Shown here piece after piece: positions 17,073 to 26,015 of a stretch of DNA of 64,000 bases (position 1 is the stretch's first letter; each line of letters starts with the position of its first letter). The notes beneath the pieces are model-generated. The model saw only the letters and a program-made list of their open reading frames with translations. It had not been told where the DNA came from and searched no databases. The position numbers and the translations under genes are program-made. The stretch is from the NCBI RefSeq assembly GCF_001550135.1, contig NZ_LRUE01000005.1, positions 1-64,000 on the forward strand, given 5' to 3'. This stretch comes from Pseudoalteromonas shioyasakiensis (GTDB taxonomy: Bacteria; Pseudomonadota; Gammaproteobacteria; Enterobacterales; Alteromonadaceae).

Positions 17073-18495
17073 TTTTACGATAAATCGTAGATGGACTCAC
17101 ATCCAAAAGAGCGGCAGCTTTAGGAATATTGTTATCACAAGCATCAATGGCTTGCTCAATATAACGTTTTTCTACCAACCAAAGCGGTTCAATATCGGCT
17201 TGAGAAAATGCTGTTGCAACTTCGCTGATAACAGGAGCTGCTTCCATTGATGGCGATGTAAAGCTTTGTGACGGCATCACCTCTGGGGTTACAGTATTAA
17301 CAGTTGCTGCTACTGGTTGTGATTGATTTTGTGCATTTGGTAATGCTGGGATCATGCTCGCTTCAATATAAGCTTCATCATGCAAAACGAGAATGTTACG
17401 TATGGTGTTTTCTAATTGGCGAACATTACCAGGCCAGCCATAACTCAAAAATAGATTTTTAACGCCTTCTGACATGCCTTTGTATGCACGGCCTTCTTCT
17501 TTACTTATTTTTTTAAATAATGCATCGGCAATTTCGATCACATCTTTGCCACGCTGATTCAACGGCGGTAAGGCAATTGGGATAACATGTAGGCGATAAT
17601 ATAAGTCTTCACGAAAACGGCCTTCTTGCACTTCTAATAATGGGTCGCGGTTGGTGGCGCATACAAAGCGTACATCCACTTTAACTTCTTTTTCGCTGCC
17701 TACTTGCTGGTAACAACCGGTTTGTATAAAGCGCAGTAGTTTACTTTGCAGATTGACGTCCATTTCACATAGTTCATCTAAAAACAACGTACCACCATCA
17801 GCTTGGCCAGCCGCCCCTTCACGATTGGCAATCGCGCCAGTGAACGCCCCTTTTAAGTGACCGAATATTTCACTTTCGATTAGATCTTTTGGTATTGCTG
17901 CACAGTTAAGGGCTACAAATGGTTTATTCGCACGCGGTGACGCTAAATGTACCGCACGGGCACAGAGCTCTTTACCTGTCCCGCTTTCACCGGTAATGAA
18001 CACGGTGGCCTTACTTGCTGATGCTGATTTTATTATTTGGTAAACAGATTGCATTTCTGATGAGCTACCAATCAAATCATAGTATTTACCGTTCTCGTAA
18101 GTTGTTTGATAGCTTTTGACTGTTTGTTTTAAATCTTTAAGTTTTAATGCGTTGTTTACTGTAATGCGAAAACGATCGGCTTCGATTGGTTTTTCTAGAA
18201 AGTCACTGGCACCGAGTTTGATGGCTTTTATTGCCATTTCTTTAGTGGCATGCCCTGTTAAAACAATCACTTGTGGAGCTGTATCTGGGTCTAAAGAGGA
18301 TAAAATATCTAGCCCGTTCATATCTGGCAGCATAACATCTAAAATCACTAAGTCAGGCTCAAACTCCTGTAATGCAAAGACAGCTTGCTCACCATTGTAG
18401 GCAATGCGTGTTTCGACCCCGGTTGGGATCAAATATGATTGGTACATCAGCGCTAGCGATTCTGTATCTTCAACAATGAGTATTTTAGGTGGCAT
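17041..18495 (-). CDS. Sigma-54-dependent response regulator (SypG/LuxO-like)
   Basis: An activator of sigma-54 promoters, 484 aa. Receiver domain 1-120 with Asp53 (LVILDVMLP) and Lys in LEKPI, AAA+ domain about 138-375 with Walker A GESGTGKE, the sigma-54 contact loop GAFTGA, Walker B GGTLFLDE and arginine-rich FREDLYYRL, then a Gln/Pro linker and a C-terminal Fis-type HTH (IPKAAALLDVSPSTIYRKI). GGAAG precedes the ATG by 7 bases. It lies downstream of the SypE-like gene. Five sigma-54-like promoters in the region are its plausible targets. Confidence 0.92.
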   Translation of the reverse strand: MPPKILIVEDTESLALMYQSYLIPTGVETRIAYNGEQAVFALQEFEPDLVILDVMLPDMNGLDILSSLDPDTAPQVIVLTGHATKEMAIKAIKLGASDFLEKPIEADRFRITVNNALKLKDLKQTVKSYQTTYENGKYYDLIGSSSEMQSVYQIIKSASASKATVFITGESGTGKELCARAVHLASPRANKPFVALNCAAIPKDLIESEIFGHLKGAFTGAIANREGAAGQADGGTLFLDELCEMDVNLQSKLLRFIQTGCYQQVGSEKEVKVDVRFVCATNRDPLLEVQEGRFREDLYYRLHVIPIALPPLNQRGKDVIEIADALFKKISKEEGRAYKGMSEGVKNLFLSYGWPGNVRQLENTIRNILVLHDEAYIEASMIPALPNAQNQSQPVAATVNTVTPEVMPSQSFTSPSMEAAPVISEVATAFSQADIEPLWLVEKRYIEQAIDACDNNIPKAAALLDVSPSTIYRKIKSWEEMQVS

Positions 18496-18598
18496 TACAG
18501 ACTTCCTTTATTATCGTTTTATGCTGAGATAAAGTGATTATTTAACAGTTCCTTATTAGTAGCTTAGTGCGTATTTGACCGGTTTGTAAACTCAAACT

Positions 18599-20056
18599 TT
18601 AGTGTTTATTGATCACAATTAACGAGGCATCGTCTATTTCAGCAGTTAACTCAACTTGGCTTGCCTGCCAAAGTGCATAAGCAAACTCCTCACTTTGCAC
18701 ATTTTCGTCAGTTAATTTAGTAATAATTTGGTCAACATCGCTTAATTGCTGATTATCAAGCCAACCATCGGTGAACAATAAAATGTGTTCAACGTCTTTT
18801 AAGTCATAACTATAATGTTGATAAACATGATCATCACTAAGGCCAAGCAAGGGATCAGTGCCGCTTAGCTGGATCAATTTACCATTTTTGGTTATCACAC
18901 AGGGGGCTGGATGACCTGCGTTAAACCAATGAAGTATGTTATTTTCAATAAAACTTATTAGTAAAGTGACTAAACTAGTTTTACATAACCGCTGTTCATA
19001 CAGGGCTTGGTTCAAGGTTGTTAAAACGTTTTGTATCGGGATTTCTGTCGCTAAACAGCCACTTAAAAAGCCCTTTATGGCAAAACTTTCTTTTAGTGCT
19101 GTTATACCGTGCCCCATCATATCGCCAATGATCACGGGCGCTTGCTGCTGGTGGGGATACATACAAAAATCCCCACCATTTTGGCTTATAATAGAGCCAA
19201 AATTATAGGCATTAAACTCCCCTATTTTTTGCCTTGTTTGCATACGCTCTTCGTTAATTAAATACTTTAATGCAGAAAAACGATGCACAATGCGTTCAAT
19301 ACTTTGCAATAAGCGAGTTTTGCTTACGGGTTTTACTAAATAATCATCAACCCCTAGAAGGTTTATACGTTTTATAAGTTCATCACTGTCATCACCTGTC
19401 AGCATAACCACAGATAAATTAGTTTTTAGGTTAGATTGATTAAGCTTTTTAAGTAAAGGCTCACTGGTGCCATTTTTAAGTTTATGATCAAGCAATAAAA
19501 TTGTTGCCCCAGAGGTTAGGATTTCTTGCCAACCAGATTCACTGTCCTCACAGCAAATAACCTGAAAATGCTCAGATAAATATGCATTCAGTAAAGCAAG
19601 TTGTGCCTTATCATCGTCTATGTAAATAAGCGTGGGTCGTTTATCTATATTGGTTAAACAAAAAGAGAATGTATTCTGTTGGCCAACAGTTTTATAACAA
19701 GCGTTTGGAAAGTAATGCTTGATGAGCGCCACCCCCATGCCACCTTCCACTAACTCGCCACTGTCTAATTGCCACCCTGATGCTTGTTGATTAAATAAAT
19801 CATAGCTTGGCATGCTGTCTTTAAATTCTATTAGCAGCTGTTTATCGGGCAGTTTATGCATAGCAAACTGCACATGCATTGACGTTTCTTGGCTATGGCG
19901 TAACAGATTAGTTAGGTACTCGGTTGCTACTAACCCTGCTGCATCAATATCTTGATTTTTAACACTAATCGCTGTTAAAACATGTTTTAAAATATGACGA
20001 ATCTCACTAACTGTAGGCCAGTCTAAACTAAATGATTTTTGATATAAGCAGTCCAT
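18599..20056 (-). CDS. sypE: SypE-like switch protein: RsbW-like kinase, receiver and PP2C phosphatase
   Basis: A 485-aa three-domain regulator. Residues 5-135: serine-kinase HATPase with N-box E46/N50, D-box Asp80 and G-box GGMGVAL (105-111). Residues 142-255: receiver with D147-D149, phosphoacceptor Asp190, Thr220 and Lys242. Residues 275-485: SpoIIE/PP2C phosphatase with IGDMMGHG, LLFTDG and DDASL metal-binding aspartates. This exact order is that of V. fischeri SypE, which phosphorylates or dephosphorylates the STAS protein SypA under receiver control. A STAS gene lies four genes upstream at 23694-24014. Cytoplasmic. Confidence 0.88.
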   Translation of the reverse strand: MDCLYQKSFSLDWPTVSEIRHILKHVLTAISVKNQDIDAAGLVATEYLTNLLRHSQETSMHVQFAMHKLPDKQLLIEFKDSMPSYDLFNQQASGWQLDSGELVEGGMGVALIKHYFPNACYKTVGQQNTFSFCLTNIDKRPTLIYIDDDKAQLALLNAYLSEHFQVICCEDSESGWQEILTSGATILLLDHKLKNGTSEPLLKKLNQSNLKTNLSVVMLTGDDSDELIKRINLLGVDDYLVKPVSKTRLLQSIERIVHRFSALKYLINEERMQTRQKIGEFNAYNFGSIISQNGGDFCMYPHQQQAPVIIGDMMGHGITALKESFAIKGFLSGCLATEIPIQNVLTTLNQALYEQRLCKTSLVTLLISFIENNILHWFNAGHPAPCVITKNGKLIQLSGTDPLLGLSDDHVYQHYSYDLKDVEHILLFTDGWLDNQQLSDVDQIITKLTDENVQSEEFAYALWQASQVELTAEIDDASLIVINKH

Positions 20057-20064
20057 TCAGATTC

Positions 20065-20763
20065 TCAATAAGGTAAAAACAACCAACGCTGTTTAATAAC
20101 TTTGTTTAATAAGTACTCTGTGAGTTTAGGCCATTTTGGTTGAAACGCTTTGAGCGTTTTCACGATGCGGCTACCCAATGGAGCAAACTGATGCTGAGCG
20201 ACAACAATTTTTACGTTATTAACGCCTGCGTGTTCTAGATTTGCCATACCGTGACATAGAGCTTCTTCGTCGTTATAACCAAGTGATACCGTTAAAAATG
20301 TCAGTTCGGTACATAAACTAAGCGCATGCAGCGGTACATTGCCCCGATTACATTTAAGAGCTGGGCTCATATCTAAAAAAATATAGTCATACTCTTGTTT
20401 TATGCGTTCTATTGCATCATTTAGTACGCTTTTATTTTTCACCGATTCAAGCTCTTTAAGGTGCGCCATGGTGAGCAAGTCTACCTGTTCAGTATTGATG
20501 ATATTAAGCTGACACGAAATATCGCTGAAGCACCAAGACTCTGGTTTTTTTGGTTCATCAAACTTAAATGGATTTAACGGATTTAAGTCGATAATTAGCA
20601 CTTTGGCAGCTTGCAAACTTAAGCGCTGTGCAACACTAGCACAAAGTGATGTAGAGCCTTCGTTGCCGGTTAACGAAATAAAGCAGATGCAACGGGCTTT
20701 ACTGTTATCTATTTCGTTACACACGGCTTCAAGTTCTTGGTATTGCGCTGGTATTAGTTTCAT
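20065..20763 (-). CDS. CpsD/Wzc-like P-loop ATPase with degenerate Walker A (SypD-like)
   Basis: A 232-aa soluble MinD/CpsD-fold protein, the partner class for polysaccharide export. Expected elements are seen in order: SLTGNEGSTS at the P-loop (about 30-39), VLIIDLNPLNPF (Walker A' region), and YDYIFLDMSPAL (Walker B). The P-loop lysine of the GKS/T motif is replaced by Ser, so nucleotide binding or kinase activity may be lost or altered. The C-terminus has no Tyr cluster, only one final Tyr. The start overlaps the exporter stop by 4 bases, so it is cotranscribed. Confidence 0.75.
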   Translation of the reverse strand: MKLIPAQYQELEAVCNEIDNSKARCICFISLTGNEGSTSLCASVAQRLSLQAAKVLIIDLNPLNPFKFDEPKKPESWCFSDISCQLNIINTEQVDLLTMAHLKELESVKNKSVLNDAIERIKQEYDYIFLDMSPALKCNRGNVPLHALSLCTELTFLTVSLGYNDEEALCHGMANLEHAGVNNVKIVVAQHQFAPLGSRIVKTLKAFQPKWPKLTEYLLNKVIKQRWLFLPY

Positions 20764-22826
20764 AAGCCCACCACTAAAGCTACAACAGTAATAAAGTCTA
20801 AGAAGTTTGATTTAAACTGGCTCATTAAATCTTGGCCTTTGTCTGGTACATACAAAGTATCGCCAGCACGTAACACAGGGATATACGCTGAGTTAGGGTT
20901 TTTAACGAATTCTTCTAAATCAAATACACGAGACTGTTCTTTACAGCATGAATGATTGACCACCACGATTTTGTCGATAAGCGCTGAGCTTGATGGGCCG
21001 CCCGCTTCTGCTAATACGTCAAGTACCGTCATAGTGTCATCAAAGCTGTAACGACCTGGCTTTTCAACAGCACCCATGATGCGAACTACCTGCTCTTTTG
21101 GCGTTCGTAACCAGTCTTTATCTTTTTCTGGGATATAGATAGTATCGCCCGGTAAAACATGTGGAAATAAGGTTTCATCACCGGTTTCAAAATACAGTGC
21201 AAGGTTTAATTTACTGACTCTTGCTGCATTGCCGTTACGATGTGTAATACGAATATTGCGTAAATCGGCGTTATCTGTAGGGCCATCAGCAGCGGCTAAA
21301 ATGTCGATAAAGTGCATATTAGTATTAAATGCATAGCGACCTGGTGAGCCCACTTGCCCCATAATGTAAATAGACTTGCTTGATTCTTGACGGATCCATT
21401 GAGATTTATTGTCTGCAGGGTCAACTGGTAACTCTTCAACAATAATGGTATCGCCAGCCATTAAATTTGGCAGTTCATATTTGCCCGAATCATTAATAGT
21501 GTATTGCTCTAAATCGAAACGTTTGGTCACCTCACCGTTTCTTACAATTTTAATATCATTGATATTGGCACCCTTAGTTGGGCCGCCGGCATGGGCAAGT
21601 AAATCAGTAAAGTCCATTTCAGGGCTCCACTCATAACGACCCGGAGATAAAATGGCACCAATAATTTTGATGGCACGTTTTGGCGGTACTTTTAACCAGC
21701 TTTTTTCGTTTTGATCGGTTTTCTCTGGTACAAAAATCACATCGCCTGGGTTAAGGCTTGGCACTTTTACTGTGACTATGCCTTCGCTGTAACCTTGTAA
21801 GTCAAATAAGATGCTTTCGCCTGCTGGAGTTAAGATCTTAATCTGACGAGTTTCTGCAAAACGGGTTGGGCCACCTGCATTAGCCAGAATATCTAAAAAG
21901 CTTGTGCTTTCGCCTGCTTCATAAGCGCCCGGCTTTTGCACTTCTCCCATGATATAAACTGTTCTTGAAGTGGTATTTACATCATCAACCATGATAGGCA
22001 CATAAATAGTAGAACCCGCTTTTAGCTCAGGCATAGTGTCGTTATTAGGTTTATCTAAATACGCTTTTAAATCGAACACGACTGGGGTTTTATCTACGAT
22101 AACACGAATTTTGGTTACATCTGCATAGCGGGTTACACCCTCAGCACGCATTAGCGCATCAAGTACACTCATGTTTTCTTTAAATGAAAAGCTACCAGGG
22201 TTGTGCACCTCACCAAGCAAAGTAATAGCGCTGTTATCACTTGCATCACCTGATGCACTTAAGGTTTGTGCATCAAAGTCAATTTGTACGTTACCTAACA
22301 GCGGAGACACTGGCACAAAGACTGTGTCAGCGCTTTGTAATGCTGGTAATAAGTCAATGTTGCCTGAATCTAAGTAGGCTTTATAGTTAAACTCAATCAT
22401 CTCGGTGCCACGGCGAATTTGTAAACGGTCTAATTGAGCGCCTGGTTTTAAGCCGCCTGCACGGGCGATGACCATTTGAATGTTGCCATCTTTAGGAATA
22501 CTTACTTGTGATGGGTCGTTCACATAGCCCATCACATTGATAAAAATATCTCGTGAATGAATTTCGACATAAAAGTCATCCATCGCCACATACATTTCAC
22601 TTAATGCTGTGCGTAGCTGGCTTTGCACATCATCAAGCTGTAAGCCTGCTACTTTAAAACGACCTAGCTCTGGTAAGGTAATAGCACCTTCTTTATCAAC
22701 TTCAAACGGTTCGCTAAATTCAGCTTCGCCTGGTAGGTATAAGTAAAGTTTATTACCGACTTCAATCTCTTCTGCGAAAGTAGGTAATGCGAATATAAGT
22801 AAGCAAAGTAAGATTAACTGTTTCAT
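20760..22826 (-). CDS. Wza-like polysaccharide export protein with six SLBB repeats (SypC-like)
   Basis: A 688-aa periplasmic/outer-membrane export protein. I use the ATG at 22826: AAGGAG lies 8 bases before it and it opens directly on a signal peptide (MKQLILLCLLIFALPTFA, cleavage before EEIEV). A Poly_export domain (20-95) is followed by six SLBB-type repeats, recognised by IxxxGxVxxPGxY starts (INVMGYVNDP, TLLGEVHNPG, YIMGEVQKPG, KIIGAILSPG, YIMGQVGSPG, RIMGAVEKPG). A C-terminal hydrophobic segment ends the protein. It is longer than E. coli Wza (about 380 aa) because of the extra repeats. The lipobox Cys of Wza is absent. Confidence 0.87.
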   Translation of the reverse strand: MKQLILLCLLIFALPTFAEEIEVGNKLYLYLPGEAEFSEPFEVDKEGAITLPELGRFKVAGLQLDDVQSQLRTALSEMYVAMDDFYVEIHSRDIFINVMGYVNDPSQVSIPKDGNIQMVIARAGGLKPGAQLDRLQIRRGTEMIEFNYKAYLDSGNIDLLPALQSADTVFVPVSPLLGNVQIDFDAQTLSASGDASDNSAITLLGEVHNPGSFSFKENMSVLDALMRAEGVTRYADVTKIRVIVDKTPVVFDLKAYLDKPNNDTMPELKAGSTIYVPIMVDDVNTTSRTVYIMGEVQKPGAYEAGESTSFLDILANAGGPTRFAETRQIKILTPAGESILFDLQGYSEGIVTVKVPSLNPGDVIFVPEKTDQNEKSWLKVPPKRAIKIIGAILSPGRYEWSPEMDFTDLLAHAGGPTKGANINDIKIVRNGEVTKRFDLEQYTINDSGKYELPNLMAGDTIIVEELPVDPADNKSQWIRQESSKSIYIMGQVGSPGRYAFNTNMHFIDILAAADGPTDNADLRNIRITHRNGNAARVSKLNLALYFETGDETLFPHVLPGDTIYIPEKDKDWLRTPKEQVVRIMGAVEKPGRYSFDDTMTVLDVLAEAGGPSSSALIDKIVVVNHSCCKEQSRVFDLEEFVKNPNSAYIPVLRAGDTLYVPDKGQDLMSQFKSNFLDFITVVALVVGL

Positions 22827-22827
22827 G

Positions 22828-23685
22828 TTATTGCTCCTTAGGACCATTTAAGATTTTGGTCCAGCTGGATAATGCATGTTTTTGTTTAGTGGCTTTATCG
22901 TCACTCATGTCGATAATAATTGCCTCTACTCGTCTATCTGAATGACGTTTTGAGCGTGAGTCAGGTTCGTCGCTGTACGGTGTTAAACTACCTTGCGTTA
23001 AGGTTGTTATTGTTGCTGGGTTTACACCATAAATACCTAGCCAGTGTTTTACTGTTTCGGCACGCTTAAGTGCTAACTCATAATTGTTTTGTTGCTGACC
23101 ACTAATGTCGGCATGACCAACAAGCAGTAAGTTAACCTCATCAACTTGTTTAATTAAGTCAGCCGCTTGTGCTAAACGTGTGATGTATTTAGGAGTAACC
23201 TGAAAATCATTCAGTGAGAACTGGTTATCACTATTTAAAAGCTCAGTGATCTGGTCTTTAAGAGATGCTGTCATGTTTTTTTCAGTATCAGTAACACCTG
23301 CACATTGGCTCATCGCATTAACAGTTTCAAAGTGCTTCGCAAGCTGATTTAAACCGTGATAGTGAATCAGTAAATCATGCTCAGCATCAGACCACATTTG
23401 CGCTGCTATTAGACGTCTTATACGGTTTTCGTATATTTGTGCTTTTAGCAGTTGTGCTGGCATACATTGCTGTATCCCTTGTGCTTTTAATAAATCTAAC
23501 TTTAAAACATGATGTTCAAATTCGCTTAGCACCACGGTTTCTTGTGTGTCGTAAATCATCTCGTGTTGTTCATCAGTAAGCGGATAATTTTGATATTTTT
23601 CAGCCCAGCCTCCTTGCCCCTCATCAGGCCAAGAAGCACATCCACCAAGCGTTAGCAAAATGATTGTAAATAGTATGTGCTTCAT
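22828..23685 (-). CDS. OmpA-family lipoprotein (SypB-like)
   Basis: A 285-aa outer-membrane lipoprotein. The signal peptide ends in lipobox LGGC (Cys16), followed by a helical region with several Cys, and a C-terminal OmpA peptidoglycan-binding domain (about 145-265: LLLVGHADISGQQQNNYELALKRAETV..., RRVEAIII). GAGGTG precedes the ATG. The following exporter ATG overlaps the end region by essentially zero bases (22826/22828), so the two are coupled. It matches sypB in position, between STAS and exporter. Confidence 0.85.
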   Translation of the reverse strand: MKHILFTIILLTLGGCASWPDEGQGGWAEKYQNYPLTDEQHEMIYDTQETVVLSEFEHHVLKLDLLKAQGIQQCMPAQLLKAQIYENRIRRLIAAQMWSDAEHDLLIHYHGLNQLAKHFETVNAMSQCAGVTDTEKNMTASLKDQITELLNSDNQFSLNDFQVTPKYITRLAQAADLIKQVDEVNLLLVGHADISGQQQNNYELALKRAETVKHWLGIYGVNPATITTLTQGSLTPYSDEPDSRSKRHSDRRVEAIIIDMSDDKATKQKHALSSWTKILNGPKEQ

Positions 23686-23693
23686 AAATCACC

Positions 23694-24014
23694 TCACGCG
23701 ATATCAGCTTGTTCGATAAATGGAATCGTCTTATCAACTCTTAATAGACTCATTAGTTTGTGTGGTTGCCCAGACACATTAAGCAGTGATAATTTTTGCC
23801 CTTTTTTCTCGATGCGTTTGTATAGGAACACCATGGCACCAATGCCAGATGAATCAATAAACGTAGTAGAGCTAAAATCGAGTACCACACTTTGCTGTTT
23901 GCCATGTGCAACTTCTTCAAACTGATCTTTAAAGCCATCGACGGCTAGACCAGAAAAGTCACTAGGTAGTGAAATTAGTTTGGTATCGTTAGAAAATGAT
24001 GTGTTGTTAGCCAT
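23694..24014 (-). CDS. sypA: STAS-domain anti-anti-sigma-like protein (SypA-like)
   Basis: A 106-aa STAS domain. The phosphorylatable loop reads TFIDSSGIG, residues 52-59, with Ser55/Ser56. In V. fischeri, SypA is controlled by phosphorylation of the equivalent serine by SypE and is needed for biofilm formation. An in-frame GTG at 24023 exists, but AAGGTG sits about 8 bases before the ATG at 24014. It is first in the run sypA-B-C-D-E-G, preceded by a sigma-54-like promoter. The target of unphosphorylated SypA is not evident from the sequence. Confidence 0.85.
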   Translation of the reverse strand: MANNTSFSNDTKLISLPSDFSGLAVDGFKDQFEEVAHGKQQSVVLDFSSTTFIDSSGIGAMVFLYKRIEKKGQKLSLLNVSGQPHKLMSLLRVDKTIPFIEQADIA

Positions 24015-24054
24015 GATCTTCACCTTAGTTAAATTGGTTAGTCATAGTAACTAG

Positions 24055-24070
24055 TACAACTAAAATGCCA
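24055..24070 (-). promoter_or_regulatory. Sigma-54-like promoter of the sypA-like operon
   Basis: Minus strand TGGCAT-N5-TTGTA matches consensus TGGCAC-N5-TTGCW well at -24; the -12 dinucleotide is GT instead of GC. Predicted start near 24044, 30 bases before the STAS ATG. Two TTGCA-N3-TGCAA-type palindromes lie 55 and 87 bases upstream (centre to centre). Confidence 0.5.
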
Positions 24071-24111
24071 GTTTATAAGGTGTTGAAATTTAAAGGCTAA
24101 ATGATGGGGTG

Positions 24112-24124
24112 ATGCATAATGCAA
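24112..24124. promoter_or_regulatory. Palindrome ATGCA-N3-TGCAA, candidate activator site 1
   Basis: ATGCATAATGCAA, 9 of 10 bases of the TTGCA-N3-TGCAA element. It is spaced 32 bases (three helical turns) from the next copy, so both would lie on the same DNA face upstream of the sypA promoter. Confidence 0.45.
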
Positions 24125-24143
24125 TTAACTTTTTGCTGTTAAT

Positions 24144-24156
24144 TTGCATTATGCAA
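24144..24156. promoter_or_regulatory. Palindrome TTGCA-N3-TGCAA, candidate activator site 2
   Basis: TTGCATTATGCAA, a perfect palindrome around its centre. A half-site TTGCAAAATGG follows at 24177-24187 close to the end of the upstream gene. Candidate binding site for the sigma-54 activator encoded in the locus. Confidence 0.5.
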
Positions 24157-24194
24157 CGTGATTTGCTTAATTCATTTTGCAAAATGGAGGTGGT

Positions 24195-26006
24195 TTACTG
24201 CCCTTTACCGGTAAAAACGACCTGTAATGTTTTAATCACAATTGAAAACTCAAGCTTCGCCCAAGCACGCGGTGATGACATACTCAGTGAATAGGCGTAA
24301 TCCCAGCCAATTTTACTTCGTGCATCATCTATGGTTTCATCGTAGCCATTCATCACTTGAGCAAGGCCAGAAATACCTGGTTTAACACCGTAAGTACGTT
24401 GGCAAAAATAAGGGATGTCTTTTTCTAATTTACCATAAAACACAGGACGCTCTGGTCTTGGACCAATTAGCGACATCTCGCCTTTAAGCACATTAATTAA
24501 TTGCGGAAGTTCGTCAATTCGTGTTTTACGCATAAAGCGCCCTACTGCCGTTATTCTTGGGTCATCTTTACTGGCCCACACAGCACCAGAACGCGACTCA
24601 GCATCAACCACCATAGAGCGAAACTTATAAACATAAAATAACTCAACGAAGTCATCTGAGCTTTCACCCACTCTAAGTTGCTTAAAGATGATAGGACCTT
24701 TAGATGTAAGCTTTATAGCCAGCGCTGCAATTAAACAAACAGGCCAAACTAGACTTAACGCAAATAAGGCACCTGCAATATCTAAGCTTCGTTTGATGAC
24801 TTTAATAACAGACTTGGTTTGTGCTTTACTCGCAGATTTTACACGTTGCCAAGGAGTGTCAAAGTAACCTTGTTCATAACGAATGATCCCCCAAAGTGCT
24901 AAAAAGTAGCTGTTTAAGATGTAATTAACTTTATCGACGATAGGAATACGTTTTTTAAAGGCGAATATAGTTTTAACCGCTTGCACTGTATGAAGCGATA
25001 AAATGCCTGTAGCAATCAATTGTGACCATACAGATTGCGTGACGATAACTTCTATAAATACACAAGCATAAATACAGGCTAAAATAATTGGCATAATCCC
25101 ACGTAATACTTTGTGCGAGAAAAAGTTCATACATGTCCACCCTAAACGCGGGTTAAGTAATAAAAGCAGCGCTTTTATTTGTTGCCAATTACCAGCACCT
25201 AACCTTACACGACGTTTATAATCTTCACTTTGCTCATCGCATTCTCGCTCGTAAATGACAACGTCTTCATCAACAACAGCTTTCCCGCCTTTGCTTAAAG
25301 CTTTCATTGATAGCACGAAGTCGTCGTTAATCGTGTTTTTCTCTAATTCATTTGCATACTCAGCGCGCATGGCAAACATTGCCCCTGGTACGCCAATCAC
25401 AGCGCCAAGGTTTGACTCTGATTTTTTCACTTGGTTTTGGTACTGCCAGTAGGCTTTTTGCGCATCTGGTGCATTTTCATCTAAGGTGTAAACACCTGTC
25501 GAAATTGCCACTTGCGGATCACTAAATTGCTTAGCTACTTTGTTTAATGTATCAATGCTCAATAAAGCACTAACATCAGTGAACAGTAAAATATCATTGT
25601 GATATTTCGCCATCCCCATCAAGGTATTTAACCCTTGTACTTTCCCTTGGTTTTCATCACGATGGTGAAAATAGCACTGCACGCCTTGCTTATGTAATAC
25701 CTGCTGTGCTTTAAGAGCTTGTTGATAGCTTTTATCGGTGCAACCATCAAAATAAACATGAATAGAATAATGATGAGTGTCATATACTAGTGATGCTAGG
25801 TTATAAAGCTTTTCTGCAATATGCTGTTGTTCATTGTAAGCACACATCAAAACAGCAATATTCGGTGTGTAGTTGTTATCAAAAACGGTTTGCTTGCTTG
25901 GTTTTTGCTTTTTGCCTGCAACACACTTTAGTAATAATGGGTAGCCAATATGATGATATGCAGCAATACACATTAAAATGATAAATAATGTAGTAAAAAT
26001 AGTCAT
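24195..26006 (-). CDS. Fused glycosyltransferase 2 + undecaprenyl-phosphate sugar transferase (SypQ-SypR-like)
   Basis: A 603-aa two-enzyme membrane protein. Residues 1-395: N-terminal span, GT2 domain (VLMCAYNEQQHIAEKL, FDGCTD, then EDVVIYERE and a QxxRRxRLGAGNWQQ-like region) and several spans. Residues 400-603: bacterial sugar-phosphate transferase with one span (GALFALSLVWPVCLIAAL), VYKFRSMVVDAESRSG, TRIDELPQLINVLKGEMSLIGPRPE and VKPGISGLAQV. The latter starts repeat-unit synthesis on undecaprenyl phosphate. In V. fischeri these are separate genes sypQ and sypR; no stop or frameshift separates them here. Confidence 0.88.
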   Translation of the reverse strand: MTIFTTLFIILMCIAAYHHIGYPLLLKCVAGKKQKPSKQTVFDNNYTPNIAVLMCAYNEQQHIAEKLYNLASLVYDTHHYSIHVYFDGCTDKSYQQALKAQQVLHKQGVQCYFHHRDENQGKVQGLNTLMGMAKYHNDILLFTDVSALLSIDTLNKVAKQFSDPQVAISTGVYTLDENAPDAQKAYWQYQNQVKKSESNLGAVIGVPGAMFAMRAEYANELEKNTINDDFVLSMKALSKGGKAVVDEDVVIYERECDEQSEDYKRRVRLGAGNWQQIKALLLLLNPRLGWTCMNFFSHKVLRGIMPIILACIYACVFIEVIVTQSVWSQLIATGILSLHTVQAVKTIFAFKKRIPIVDKVNYILNSYFLALWGIIRYEQGYFDTPWQRVKSASKAQTKSVIKVIKRSLDIAGALFALSLVWPVCLIAALAIKLTSKGPIIFKQLRVGESSDDFVELFYVYKFRSMVVDAESRSGAVWASKDDPRITAVGRFMRKTRIDELPQLINVLKGEMSLIGPRPERPVFYGKLEKDIPYFCQRTYGVKPGISGLAQVMNGYDETIDDARSKIGWDYAYSLSMSSPRAWAKLEFSIVIKTLQVVFTGKGQ

Positions 26007-26015
26007 GGTTGGCTC

